This document shows positions 34,622 through 44,929 of a DNA stretch of 64,000 bases, piece by piece (positions within the stretch are counted from its first letter, which is position 1; every line of letters begins with the position of its first letter). The translations under genes were made by a program, and so were the position numbers. This DNA comes from Pyricularia pennisetigena. Lineage: Eukaryota; Ascomycota; Sordariomycetes; Magnaporthales; Pyriculariaceae. Location: the NCBI RefSeq assembly GCF_004337985.1, contig NC_043741.1, positions 501,909 through 565,908 of the forward strand. Direction: 5' to 3'. The notes under the pieces were generated by a model. It worked only from the letters and a program-made list of their open reading frames with translations. It did no database searches and was not told the origin of the DNA.

Positions 34622-34809
34622 TATTATGGATTCATGCCTAAGGCACGTATTACGCATTAAAATATAAAAGCGGGTTAGGGATAATATATAAAGGGAAGGA
34701 CATTACCACGACCCGGACACACATCTTTCCTTTTTTTTCCCCCCAAGGTTAGTAATAATACCAATAAAGATATTTAACGGTCCCTAGGCCGTTGGTTCAC
34801 CCTATAACA
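34622..34809 (+). repeat. 3' LTR of gypsy element 1 (188 bp), TSD CTGTA at 34810-34814
   Basis: Starts TATTATGG (TG changed to TA) and ends CCCTATAACA. Followed by CTGTA, matching 25577-25581. Confidence 0.9.
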
Positions 34810-34923
34810 CTGTAGCTTATTTTTGAATCGATATTATATACCACTATTCAAAATAATAATTAAATATAATAAAAAATTTTAAATTTTACTAAATATTTAA
34901 ATATCTTTCCACATATTTTGGTG

Positions 34924-35813
34924 TATAAAAAGGTAGGTTATGTGATGAATTGTAAAATAAATATATCCGTATAAAGTAAATATATATAAGGGGAAAAAGG
35001 TCACTTTTATAAGTAAAATAGATAAAGGTAAAAATTGTATTGATAATTAAATGAATCGAGAGATCGATGGATAGATAAATCGATGGATAGATAAATCATA
35101 AAACTTCCTTTAATTCTAAGGCGGGAAACTCTTCCCTATTTATCTGCAAAAGTATTGCATGTGGCAATCCATATATTACAAATCCACGTATTAAGGTTTG
35201 CATTTTATTTTCCCAATTAGGATAAAATAAAACAACGCTTCAGCGTTCACCTATTTATATATGTGGCTATTTTGAACGTCTCATATTTGAAACGTTATAT
35301 GACGCAATCTTCAAAACCTTACCTGTATTTATGTCATGCGTTTTATTTTTACCAAAAAAGGTTTGCCTGTGGATCGTATGATCTGCAAATGATCTGCGTT
35401 CATTTCTTCTGCCCAATTGGTTAAAAGTATACATGCATAAATTGTGTGCAATTGTATTGCATTATTTAATTAATACACGTTATACATTGCATAAAGGTTA
35501 TGCAGTATTGTACATAATAATTATGCATTGTTGTGCATATTAATTATACATTATTGTGCATAATTATGCATCGTAGTATTTACTACGTGCTTAAACTTAT
35601 GATATAAATTTATTATTCTTTTATGCATTACATAATATTTATGCATAGTTATGCATAATTATGCATCGTAGTATATATTACGTATTCAAGCTTATAATAT
35701 AAGCTTATTAGTTTTTTATGCACTGCGTAATAATTATGCATAATTGTGCATAACTATGTATCGTAGTATATATTACGTGCTTAAACTTATAATATAAGCT
35801 TATTATTCTTATA
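34924..35813 (-). repeat. 3' LTR of copia element 2 (890 bp)
   Basis: On plus it begins TATAAAAAGG (TGTAAAAAGG with one G-to-A) and ends TTCTTATA. Compared with 41549-42502 it differs mostly by G-to-A on this strand, for example TGAAGTGAAT versus TAAAATAAAT. Confidence 0.85.
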
Positions 35814-35822
35814 TACCCCCGT
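35814..35822 (-). other. Polypurine tract of copia element 2
   Basis: Minus strand reads ACGGGGGTA directly before the 3' LTR. Confidence 0.6.
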
Positions 35823-35882
35823 AATTTGTATAATAAAAGCTTATTTTATTATATAAATTATCTGTAAAGTATTCTTCGTTTT

Positions 35883-36032
35883 AACATATAAAACCCAGTG
35901 GGAAAAAACTCGTTAAAACAAAGTATTTTATATATGCACAAATCTAACGTATAAAATCCTTTGGGAAAAAATCGTTAAATATATAAATATTTATGTCCAA
36001 CGTTTAAAAACCCTTTGGGAACAAATTGTTGG
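35883..36032 (-). repeat. Three short direct repeats behind pol of copia element 2
   Basis: Units starting at about 35883, 35946 and 35999 share AAC(A/G)T(A/T)TAAAA followed by (T/G)GGGAA(A/C)AAA and CGTT/TGTT. They lie between the pol stop and the polypurine tract. Confidence 0.6.
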
Positions 36033-36078
36033 ATTATTATATATTTCAGCAAAAAACCTAATTTTTATGTAAAAAGCT

Positions 36079-39000
36079 TTATTTAATATTTCCTAAATCT
36101 AGGAAATATTTATGGGCTGGATCCGGTACCGTTTTTGTTAAAAAATCCGCCAAATTTTCTTTTATTGGTATATATACCAACTTTATCAAGTTTTTCTGAA
36201 CCGCTTCTCTATTAAAATGATATAATATATCAATATGCTTGGATCTTTTGTGAAATTCGGGATTATTCGCCAAATGAATGGCCGCCGTATTATCCACCAA
36301 AATAACAGGTGTTTTGATATTAAATCCCAAATTTAGATTGTTATTTAAATAACTTATTATATTGTTCAAATATATTGCTTTTTTTATTGCGTTTGTCAAA
36401 GCCATATATTTTGCTTCGCAACTGCTTAAAGCTACTGTTTTTTGTAAAACAGAATTCCAACTTATTATATTATTATTCGATATATTTTTGTTATTCTCCT
36501 CTGTTAAGCTAAATATATAGCCAGAAGTCGATTTCCGATTTTCAAGGTCATTAGCCCAATCAGAATCGCAATATCCTTTTATAAGAATATTTTTATTTCC
36601 GTTATTTATGTTATAATTTAACCCAAGATTTGGATATTTTAACAAATATTTCCAAATATTCGCAACGCATTTAAAATGCTCGTTGTTTGGGTTTGCCATA
36701 AATCTGGCACATAAATTAACGGTAGAACAAATATCTGGTCTTGTTTTTAACGCTAAGTATAATAGCGAACCATTATATTGTTGGTATATTTTTATCTCGT
36801 CCTGAGAAGCGTTGTTTTTATTTTTTGTCAATTTGATACCCGGTACCCCCGGAATTAATCCCGGTTTATAATCGTTATAAATATTGAATTTATTCAATAA
36901 CTTCTCTGTATATTGGGCTTGTTTTATTGTCAAACTATTATTGTTAATAACAATTTCGTGGCCCACAAAGCTGGAAACAGGTCCTAAATTTTCTATTTTA
37001 ATTTCCGCTTGCAAATCGGAAATTAAATTATTAATAATAATAATATTTTTATTTATTATTAATATATCGTCCACGTGACATACCAAAATTGTTTGGTAGT
37101 ATTTGCTATCAGGGTTTTTATTAATAAAAATACCCTCGTCGTATGGTAAAGGATTAAATCCTGTTTTGTTCAATATTTTTAACAAATATTTGTACCATAA
37201 TCGTGGCGACTGTTTTAGGCCATATAAAGCTTTATTTAATTTACCGACTTTATTTTTATATTTGTCTTCTGTATAAAAGCCAGTTGGTAAATTTATATAT
37301 ATTTCGGTATCAATATTTGCGTGCAAAAACGCTGTTTTGACATCGCATTGGATTATTAAATAACCCATTTTAACGGCTATTATTAAAATAATTCGCCACG
37401 TTTCGGTTTTGCAGGTTGTAGAAAAAGTCTCCAGAAAATCTACACCAAATATTTGGTAAAAACCCTGTACAACCCAACGGGCTTTATAACGATATTTATT
37501 TTTATCGTCCGTAATATAACGGTTATTATTATTATTATTATTTATAGGCTTTTTTATCAAAACCCAACGCCCTTTTATAGCTGATTTCCCTTTGGGTAAA
37601 TCAACAATTTTATATACGTTTTCGTCTTCCAAACTATTTATTTCATCCTTACAGGATTTGTACCAATTCTGTGCATTTGGTAACTTTATTGCTTGTTGGA
37701 AAGTAGACGGGTTATCCGTATTATTTATTGTTAAAATAAAATCTTTATTGTTTGTGAACTTGTAAGATTTATTTAACACCGTATCGGTTATAGTTAATAA
37801 TTCGTCCTGCCATGGATCGAATTTGGGCATTTTTGCAGCAGAAGTTCCGCTTTGAACGTTATTTTCAACGTTATTATTAACATTATTTTCAACGTTATTA
37901 TTAACGTTATTTTCAACGTTATTATTAACGTTATTTTCAACGTTATTATTAACGCTAATTTCAGCGTTATGATTATCAGAAATATTAACTTCTATCTCGT
38001 TAAATATTTCGTTCGGGATATTTTTAACATTCGATGAAAACTTGTTTTCCAATATTGTTAAATCTCGAACTAAAACGGTGGTTTTCCGTTTTATATCCCA
38101 TATTTTATATATATTATTATAATCGGTATAACCGACTAATAAACCAGGTTCATGTCTAGCTTTTAGCTTTTTTATCTGTTTATTTGTGTTAAAATAAACA
38201 TTCGATCCCCATGTTTTTAATATATTATAATCTGGATTTTTATTATAATATAATTCGTAAGGTGATTTAAAACCTAATGACGAATTCGGGGTTCGGTTAT
38301 ATATATAAACGGCTGATAATAATGCTTCGCCCCAAAGGTAATTGGGAGCATTTGTATGAAAAAGCATAGCCCTCACTTTATTAAAAAGTGTTAAATTTAT
38401 TCGTTCCATTAACCCATTTGGCTCTTTCGTATACGGAGGAGTTAAATTATGGATAATACCATATTTATTTAATATTGACTTGAAGTCATTATTAATATAT
38501 TCCCCTACGTTATCGGTAAAAATTTCTTTTACTCTTTTATTGTTCGGGTTATTATTCAACTTATTTATTAAAGTCTGAAAAGCAATAATTGCATCAGATT
38601 TTTGCTTTAATAAGTAAACGAATAAATATTTGGACTTTTTATCCAAAAAGGTTATATAATACTTGTAATTATTAAACGTAATAGGGGTGATAGGACCCCC
38701 CAAATCGCTGTGGATTCGCTCGTTTATATAATAATCACTTTGATTATTTGACCTTTTATTTATATGACGATTGGCCTTTGCTTGCAAACAAATTTCACAT
38801 TGAAATTGTTTATATTCCAAGATAACGTCTTTGCTTATTTGGATATTTTGTGCTTTTATAACCGCTAACAACGGTACTAGCCCTATATGGGCTAATTTTA
38901 AATGCCATTTATATATTATATTGTTTTTAATATTAGAATTGCTAATATTAAAAATATTGTTATCCGAGTTTTGTTTAAAAACTTGGGCCGGAATATAGTA

Positions 39001-39345
39001 TAATCCATTGGATTTGTAACCTTTTGTAAGCAATTTATTCTGTCTGAATAAAAAGACTTCATTGTTTTGAAAGGTAGTGGTTACATTTTGGAAACAAAAT
39101 ACACTTAATATATTTATTCCCAATTCGGGTATAAAGTGAACATTTTTAATGACGATCTTTATATGTGAATCTTTGAATTCCAAATATAAATCACCAATTC
39201 CGGTTATTTTCAATTTATTTGCATTACCCCAATTTGCATATTTGTTTGTAGGTTTATAATTCAATAAATAACCTTTATTACAAACTGTGTTTATAGTTGC
39301 AGCGCTATCTATCACAAATTTGTGCATTCCCTTCAAATTATTCAA
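36079..39345 (-). CDS. Intact copia Pol polyprotein (protease, integrase, RT, RNase H), 1088 codons
   Basis: The domains are complete and in Ty1/copia order. Protease: F-V-I-D-S-A-A-T-I-N near the N-terminus. GAG-pre-integrase: H-L-K-L-A-H-I-G and C-E-I-C. Integrase: D in H-S-D-L-G-G-P, D in F-T-D-N-V-G-E-Y (usual N-G-G-E has Val here), E in P-N-G-L-M-E-R. RT: D-V-K-T-A-F-L-H-A and catalytic C-H-V-D-D-I-L. RNase H: C-D-S-D-W-A, S-S-C-E-A-K-Y-M-A, D-N-T-A-A-I-H. A low-complexity Asn/Val/Glu repeat (37850-37965) separates integrase from RT. The frame is open upstream of this Met to about 39425, in the -1 frame relative to gag. Codon use is very Asn/Lys/Ile rich. The only apparently complete pol in the window; activity is not shown. 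Confidence 0.93.
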   Translation of the reverse strand: MNNLKGMHKFVIDSAATINTVCNKGYLLNYKPTNKYANWGNANKLKITGIGDLYLEFKDSHIKIVIKNVHFIPELGINILSVFCFQNVTTTFQNNEVFLFRQNKLLTKGYKSNGLYYIPAQVFKQNSDNNIFNISNSNIKNNIIYKWHLKLAHIGLVPLLAVIKAQNIQISKDVILEYKQFQCEICLQAKANRHINKRSNNQSDYYINERIHSDLGGPITPITFNNYKYYITFLDKKSKYLFVYLLKQKSDAIIAFQTLINKLNNNPNNKRVKEIFTDNVGEYINNDFKSILNKYGIIHNLTPPYTKEPNGLMERINLTLFNKVRAMLFHTNAPNYLWGEALLSAVYIYNRTPNSSLGFKSPYELYYNKNPDYNILKTWGSNVYFNTNKQIKKLKARHEPGLLVGYTDYNNIYKIWDIKRKTTVLVRDLTILENKFSSNVKNIPNEIFNEIEVNISDNHNAEISVNNNVENNVNNNVENNVNNNVENNVNNNVENNVQSGTSAAKMPKFDPWQDELLTITDTVLNKSYKFTNNKDFILTINNTDNPSTFQQAIKLPNAQNWYKSCKDEINSLEDENVYKIVDLPKGKSAIKGRWVLIKKPINNNNNNNRYITDDKNKYRYKARWVVQGFYQIFGVDFLETFSTTCKTETWRIILIIAVKMGYLIIQCDVKTAFLHANIDTEIYINLPTGFYTEDKYKNKVGKLNKALYGLKQSPRLWYKYLLKILNKTGFNPLPYDEGIFINKNPDSKYYQTILVCHVDDILIINKNIIIINNLISDLQAEIKIENLGPVSSFVGHEIVINNNSLTIKQAQYTEKLLNKFNIYNDYKPGLIPGVPGIKLTKNKNNASQDEIKIYQQYNGSLLYLALKTRPDICSTVNLCARFMANPNNEHFKCVANIWKYLLKYPNLGLNYNINNGNKNILIKGYCDSDWANDLENRKSTSGYIFSLTEENNKNISNNNIISWNSVLQKTVALSSCEAKYMALTNAIKKAIYLNNIISYLNNNLNLGFNIKTPVILVDNTAAIHLANNPEFHKRSKHIDILYHFNREAVQKNLIKLVYIPIKENLADFLTKTVPDPAHKYFLDLGNIK
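37845..37965 (-). repeat. In-frame 24-bp repeat in the pol linker of copia element 2
   Basis: ACGTTATTTTCAACGTTATT-type units encode alternating V-E-N-N and V-N-N-N about eight times between integrase and RT. Length is a multiple of three, so the frame is kept. Confidence 0.85.
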
Positions 39346-39413
39346 ATAATCTGGGATATTGTCAGCTCCTGCAATTAATATATTATTTAATATATTATTG
39401 GGGGTATCTGGGC

Positions 39414-41275
39414 TTACTTCTTCAATTTTCGTTCGTCAAAAGTCGAATCGTTATTTGATAAATCGATTGAAGTATTAATCGAAGCATTTTCGTCGGGACT
39501 TTTGTTTTTATCGTTATTTTTCAAACGATTTTTCTTTGTTAAACCGTCCCATGACTTTGGTGCTGTGTTTGGTTTCAGATACCAGCACTTATCTATGAGA
39601 TAAATATGCTTATATTATAAGCTTAAGCACGTAATATATACTACGATACATAATTATGCACAATTATGCATAATTATTATGCAGTGCATAAAAGACTAAT
39701 AAGCTTATATTATAAGCTTAAATACGTAATATATACTACGATGCATAATTATGCACAACTATGCATAAATATTATGCAATGCATAAAAGAATAATAAACT
39801 TATATCATAAGTTTAAGCACGTAGTAAATACTACGATGCATAATTATGCACAATGATGTATAATTATTATGCACAATAATGTATAATAATTATGCACAAT
39901 GATGCATAATTATTATACATAATAATGCATAATTATTATGCACAATACTGCATAACCTTTATGCAATGTATAACGTGTATTAATCAAATAATGCAATACA
40001 ATTGCACACAATTCATGCATGTATACTTTTGACCTATTTGGGCAAAAGAAATGAACGCAGATCATTTGCAGATCATGTGCAGATCATACGATCCACAGGC
40101 AAACCTATTTTGGTAAAAATAAAACGCATGACATAAATACAGGTAAGGTTTTGAAGATTGCGTCATACAACGTTTCAAATATAAGACGTTTAAAATAGCC
40201 ACATATATAAATAGGTGAACGCTGAAGCGTTGTTTTATTTTATCCTAATTGGGAAAATAAAATGCAAACCTTAATACGTGGATTTGTAATACATGGACTG
40301 CCACATGCAATACTTTTGCAGATAAATAGGGAAGAGTTTCCCGCCTTAGAATTAGAGGAAGTTTTATGATTGATCTATCCATCGATCTATCCATCCATCC
40401 ATTTATCCATCTATCCATCTATCCATCTATCTATCTATTGATCTATTTATCCATCGATTTATCGATTCATCCAACCATCAATACAATTTTTACCTCTATC
40501 TATTTTACTTATAAAAGTGACCTTTTTCCCCTTATATATATCTACCTTATACGGATATATTCACTTCACCATTCATCACATAACCTTCCCTTTTTACATT
40601 ATCAACAGAGTGACCTGTTAATTTGCAAAATTTGCAAAATTTGCCTTTATTTTTGGCTTTTTCGATTCGATTTTTGAACGAATTCTTTTTATTTCCAAAT
40701 TTATTGGTAAATAAAATCTTATTGTTATTTTTACCTCTGGATTCGTCAATTAAATGTGCAAATAACGAATCCGTATTGTATGACTTTGGATCATTTCTTA
40801 ATGCCTGACTTACATTAGAATAAAAGCCTTCATATGAATTATCTAATGAATTTAATACCCATGATATAATTATTTGTTCAGGGATAATTATATCTTTAGA
40901 TTTTAAATTATCGGATAATTCTTTTATTTTATTAAGGTATTTTTCGATATCCTTAAATTTTTGTGGAGTTGTATTAAAAAACTCCCTAGCGATTAGAAAA
41001 TCGGTAGTGAATCCTTTCGGATTATATAGGTTTTCTAATTTTAACCAAGCTTCTTTTGTGGTATTTTCGTTCCTTATTTGCAATAAAGGACCGTCTTCAC
41101 ACAAAAGTGTTAATAAAGCTAACGCTTTATTATCATTTTCACCGATTTCAGTAATATTGTGAATATAACCTTTTTCGGTGAAAATGGCTTTGGTTCTGAG
41201 GGACCAGATAACATAGTTCTCTGTACCCTTCAGTTTTGGGATAGAAATCTTGTCTCCAAAACCCGACATTTTCAA
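39414..41275 (-). pseudogene. gag of copia element 2, split by a solo LTR in its zinc knuckle
   Basis: The N-terminal part (41275-40599) is open for 225 codons and starts M-K-M-S-G-F-G-D. It shows the copia Gag pattern (N-Y-V-I-W-S-L-R, A-W-L-K-L-E-N-L-Y, L-I-A-R-E-F-F) and a knuckle start C-K-F-C-K-L-T-G-H-S-V-D. The LTR 39594-40598 follows. The second part (39593-39414) begins D-K-C-W-Y-L, supplying the last Cys of the CCHC knuckle, and ends at TAA. The host codons were intact apart from the insertion and its GATAA duplication. So this copy cannot make full-length Gag, though pol is open. Pol lies in the -1 frame. Confidence 0.88.
39594..40598 (+). repeat. Solo LTR of the copia-2 family inside copia-2 gag, 1005 bp, TSD TTATC
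   Basis: Exact 5-bp duplication TTATC (GATAA on the coding strand) at 39589-39593 and 40599-40603. Orientation is opposite to the host element. It contains a GGAT/GATA-type simple-repeat tract near 40370-40480 and three palindromic modules at its left end. Confidence 0.95.
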
Positions 41276-41536
41276 AATAAGGTTTAATTACTTGAAAATG
41301 TTATTTTTAATGAATATAAACTTTCTATATTCAAAGGAATATTATATAAATAATATACCCGTTATATAATATATTCTCTGAAAAGTAGAAAATATATCTC
41401 TTTTGATTTAGGCCTAAAATTAATATTTAACAATAGGTAAGTAAATAAAAAGGTTCTTTGTGTTAAAACAAAGGTTGGATAGAAAGTATATGTAAAAAGG
41501 TGGAAAAAAATGGCCTTTTTTAACAAGCGAGCACCC

Positions 41537-41548
41537 GGGCTCATAACC
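41537..41548 (-). other. Primer-binding site of copia element 2 (half initiator tRNA-Met)
   Basis: Minus strand reads GGTTATGAGCCC immediately after the 5' LTR end (TTACA). This is complementary to GGGCUCAUAACC, the anticodon stem-loop of initiator tRNA-Met, as in Drosophila copia and Ty5. Confidence 0.75.
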
Positions 41549-42502
41549 TGTAAGAAGGTAGGTTATGTGATGAATTGTGAAGTGAATATATCTGTATAAG
41601 GTAGATATATATAAGGGGAAAAAGGTCACTTTTATAAGTAAGATAGATAGAGGTAAAAACTGTATTGATGGTTGAATGAATCGAGAGATCAATGGATAGA
41701 TAGATCGATAGATAGATGGATGGATCAAATGGATGATTCATAAAACTTCCTCTAATTCTAAGGCGGGAAACTCTTCCCTATTTATCTGCAAAAGTATTGC
41801 ATGTGGCAATCCATGTATTACAAATCCACGTATTAAGGTTTGCATTTTATTTTCCCAATTAGGATAAAATAAAACAACGCTTCAGCGTTCACCTATTTAT
41901 ATATGTGGCTATTTTGAACGTCTCATATTTGAAACGTTGTATGACGCAATCTTCAAAACCTTACCTGTATTTATGTCATGCGTTTTATTTTTACCAAAAT
42001 AGGTTTGCCTGTGGATCGTATGATCTGCAAATGATCTGCGTTCATTTCTTTTGCCCAAATAGGTCAAAAGTGTACATGCATGAATTGTATGCAATTGTGT
42101 TGCATTATTTGATTAATACACGTTATACATTGCATAAAGGTTATGCAGTATTGTGCACAATAATTATGCATTATTATGTATAAAGATTATGCATCATTGT
42201 GTATAATAATTATACATTGTTGTGCATAATAATTATACATCATTGTGCATAATTATGCATCGTAGTATTTAGTACGTGCTTAAGCTTATGATATAAGTTT
42301 ATTATTCTTTTATGCATTGCATAATATTTATGTATAGTTGTGCATAATCATGCATCGTAGTATATATTACGTATTTAAGCTTATAATATAAGCTTATTAT
42401 TCTTTTACGCACTGCATAATAATTATGCATCATTGTGCATAATTATGTATCGTAGTATATATTACGTGCTTAAGCTTATAATATAAGCTTATTATTCTCA
42501 TA
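41549..42502 (-). repeat. 5' LTR of copia element 2 (954 bp)
   Basis: On plus it begins TGTAAGAAGG and ends ATTCTCATA; on minus it runs TATGAGAAT...TTACA into the primer site. Less mutated than the 3' LTR at 34924. Confidence 0.9.
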
Positions 42503-43119
42503 ATTTGTACCCTTTATAGCGATTACCATATAGCATATTACAAACCAAAAACAATTTCCACAATATAAATGCACCCAAAATATATGTAAAATACATATAT
42601 TTACCAAAATATAAATATAATATAAAATCAAATTACGATAACCAGGACCCGGACCAATAACCAAAATCGTATGGAACTTTAATGTAAAGGATAACAGAAT
42701 ATTTACAAGCGTACGAAAAACATTTACACCGATGGGGCACCGATTTAATAAAATTAAAATTAAAAGCAATTATACGCCCCGAAATAAAAAGAATAAGGAC
42801 CTACAACGCGAATCTAATAAGCTAAAAAACTAAAACGGCCAAACGGTATAAAACACCAAACGGTAATAATAAAAACGGAATAAAAAACCCTAAACGTTAC
42901 GCAAACCACGAAAACAGCACACGAATATATATGCCTAAATATACAATTTAATGTAAAACCCATACGAGCGTTTTTTAATAGCGGAGCATAAAATAACTAC
43001 ATTTTTCCAAAAATCATGAAAAAACGGCAAATATTTTAGTAATAAAAAAAATTATACCGATTGCAAACCGTAAAGGAAAAATAGTTTTATACGGCAACGG
43101 TATGATTGAAACAGAAGCC

Positions 43120-44860
43120 GTATACTTTTGGATGGAATTTTATGGCCGAAAAAGACAAATTACCTTGGATATTACGGAAATAGGGAATCAAAGTATAATT
43201 TTAGGAGTTCCTTGGTTTAAAAGAAGCAATTCCCGGATAAATTGGACTATAGGCCAAATTTAATAGGAAAAGCATTCAGTTATTAAACAATTTCCAATAT
43301 AGTAGGGTTTATACAGGAAATGTAAAGTACGGAAAAATTAAATAAAACAAATGGCGTATTTATTCGAAAGACGATTAACCCCGGAACCAATATTGGAAAA
43401 AACGACTCTTTACAGGCTTAAACAGATCCAATTACATAATATTAACCACGAAAAAACAGACCAAAAACGGTAAAATCCCAGAAAAATACCAAACCTATGT
43501 ACGATTATTTAACCAAAAATTCGAAACCGGATTACCCGAGCACAGCCCGTTCGACTATAAAATACCATTAAAAAAGGAACCCAATCAAAGTTCCATAAAA
43601 CATTCGGTGTAAATCCAACACAAATGGAGGTTTTAAACGAATGTTTTGCAAACAAATTTAAAAAAAGCTATATTAAATTATCGATATCACCAATAAAATA
43701 CCCAATCCTTTTCGTTTTAAAGGGAAACGGAAAATGACGATTGTACGTGGATTATAAACAATCAAACAACATTACCGTAAAATATTGCTACCCATTCCCA
43801 CCAATGGGAGAATTTCGAAATATATTTTAGCAAATATAATGGTTTAGAATATTATATTGTAAAGGAATATATAATTTAATCCGTATAAAAAAAGGCGAGG
43901 AATGGAAAATAGTATTTCGTATTCAGGGAAAATATTAGAAATACTTGGTAATGCTTTTCGGTTTTACCAACGCCCCCGCAATATTCCAAACTATAATTAA
44001 TCACGTTTTTAGGGAAAGTTTACACATTTTTATCGTTATTTACCTGGACGATATCCTTCTTTTTCCCAAAACGTTGGAAAAATATAAAAAACACGTTTAC
44101 ACACTTTTACAAAATTTATAAAACGCTAAATTCTTAATTAAACCCGATAAATGCATTTTTTACACCAAACATATTCATTTTTAAGGATATGTTATCGCCC
44201 TTGAAAAATTAGGATGGAAAAATTAAAAGTCCAAACAGTAAAAGAACAGCCCCAATTATAAGATATAAAAAACGTTCGAACATTTTTTGGATTCGTGAAA
44301 TTTTACAAACATCTGTTAAAGGGTACGGCGTAATCGCCACGCTATTAACCAGTGTAATTACAAAAGACTCAAAATCCCCATAGATAAAGTAAATGTAACA
44401 GGCTTTCGAACAGCTACGAAACGCAATAATATAAAAACCAATTTTCAAAATATTAAATCCAACGAAATTTTTCGACACCGAAACCGACGTATCCGATTGT
44501 GCAATCGGAGGACAATTTAAGCAACGAAACGAAAAAGGACGCCTACATTTTTGCGCCTTTTTTTTGCAAAAGTTAAATAAATTAAATTTTAATTACCAAA
44601 CCCACGACAAAAAATTAAGAACCATTCTCCGAACATTCGAAAAATGGAAACCACAATTATCCGGAATTACATACGAAATATCAGTTTATTCGGACCATAA
44701 AAACCTAACCCATTTTACCACAAGTAAAATATCAAACAAATGACAAATTAAATGGGTAAAATTCATATTAAAATACCATTTTAGGATTATTTATCGAAAA
44801 GAAATGAAGAACGGTAGGGCCGAACCTTTAACCGAAAATCGGATTATAAAAACATAATAC
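43120..44860 (+). pseudogene. Decayed protease, reverse transcriptase and RNase H of gypsy element 2
   Basis: Protease end near 43200-43260: I-L-G-V-P-W-F-K-R-S-N. RT: F-G-F-T-N-A-P-A-I-F-Q near 43955-43990 and I-Y-L-D-D-I-L-L-F near 44035-44065, with the catalytic box intact. RNase H and the H-x-x-L-x-x-F-x-x-x-K-I stretch follow to 44860. Stops are frequent. 42503-43119 precedes it and should hold gag remnants; nothing specific was recognised there. Confidence 0.8.
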
Positions 44861-44929
44861 CCGAAGAAAAATATAAAAAACTTTTACAAAAGCTAATAAT
44901 GGAAACCTTTTACCAGTTCACCGAAATTT

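Larger units (their letters stand above)
25582..34809 (+). mobile_element. Ty3/gypsy chromodomain retrotransposon (gypsy element 1), RIP-destroyed
   Basis: LTRs 25582-25770 and 34622-34809 start TGTTATGG/TATTATGG and end ATAATA/ATAACA. The TSD CTGTA is exact at 25577-25581 and 34810-34814. The order gag, RT, RNase H, integrase, chromodomain on the plus strand is the Ty3/gypsy chromovirus order. Two solo LTRs of the copia family are inserted (26351-27281 and 33442-34314), so the original element was about 7.4 kb. RIP stops run throughout. Confidence 0.92.
34924..42502 (-). mobile_element. Full-length Ty1/copia element with intact pol (copia element 2)
   Basis: Reading on the minus strand: 5' LTR 42502-41549, primer site 41548-41537, gag 41275-39414 (interrupted by a solo LTR), pol to 36079, G-run 35820-35816, 3' LTR 35813-34924. 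The order and abutting primer sites show one element. The pol frame is intact, but flanking 5-mers (TGGTG at 34919-34923, ATTTG at 42503-42507) do not match, and the 3' LTR carries many G-to-A changes relative to the 5' LTR. Without the nested solo LTR it is about 6.6 kb. Confidence 0.88.
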
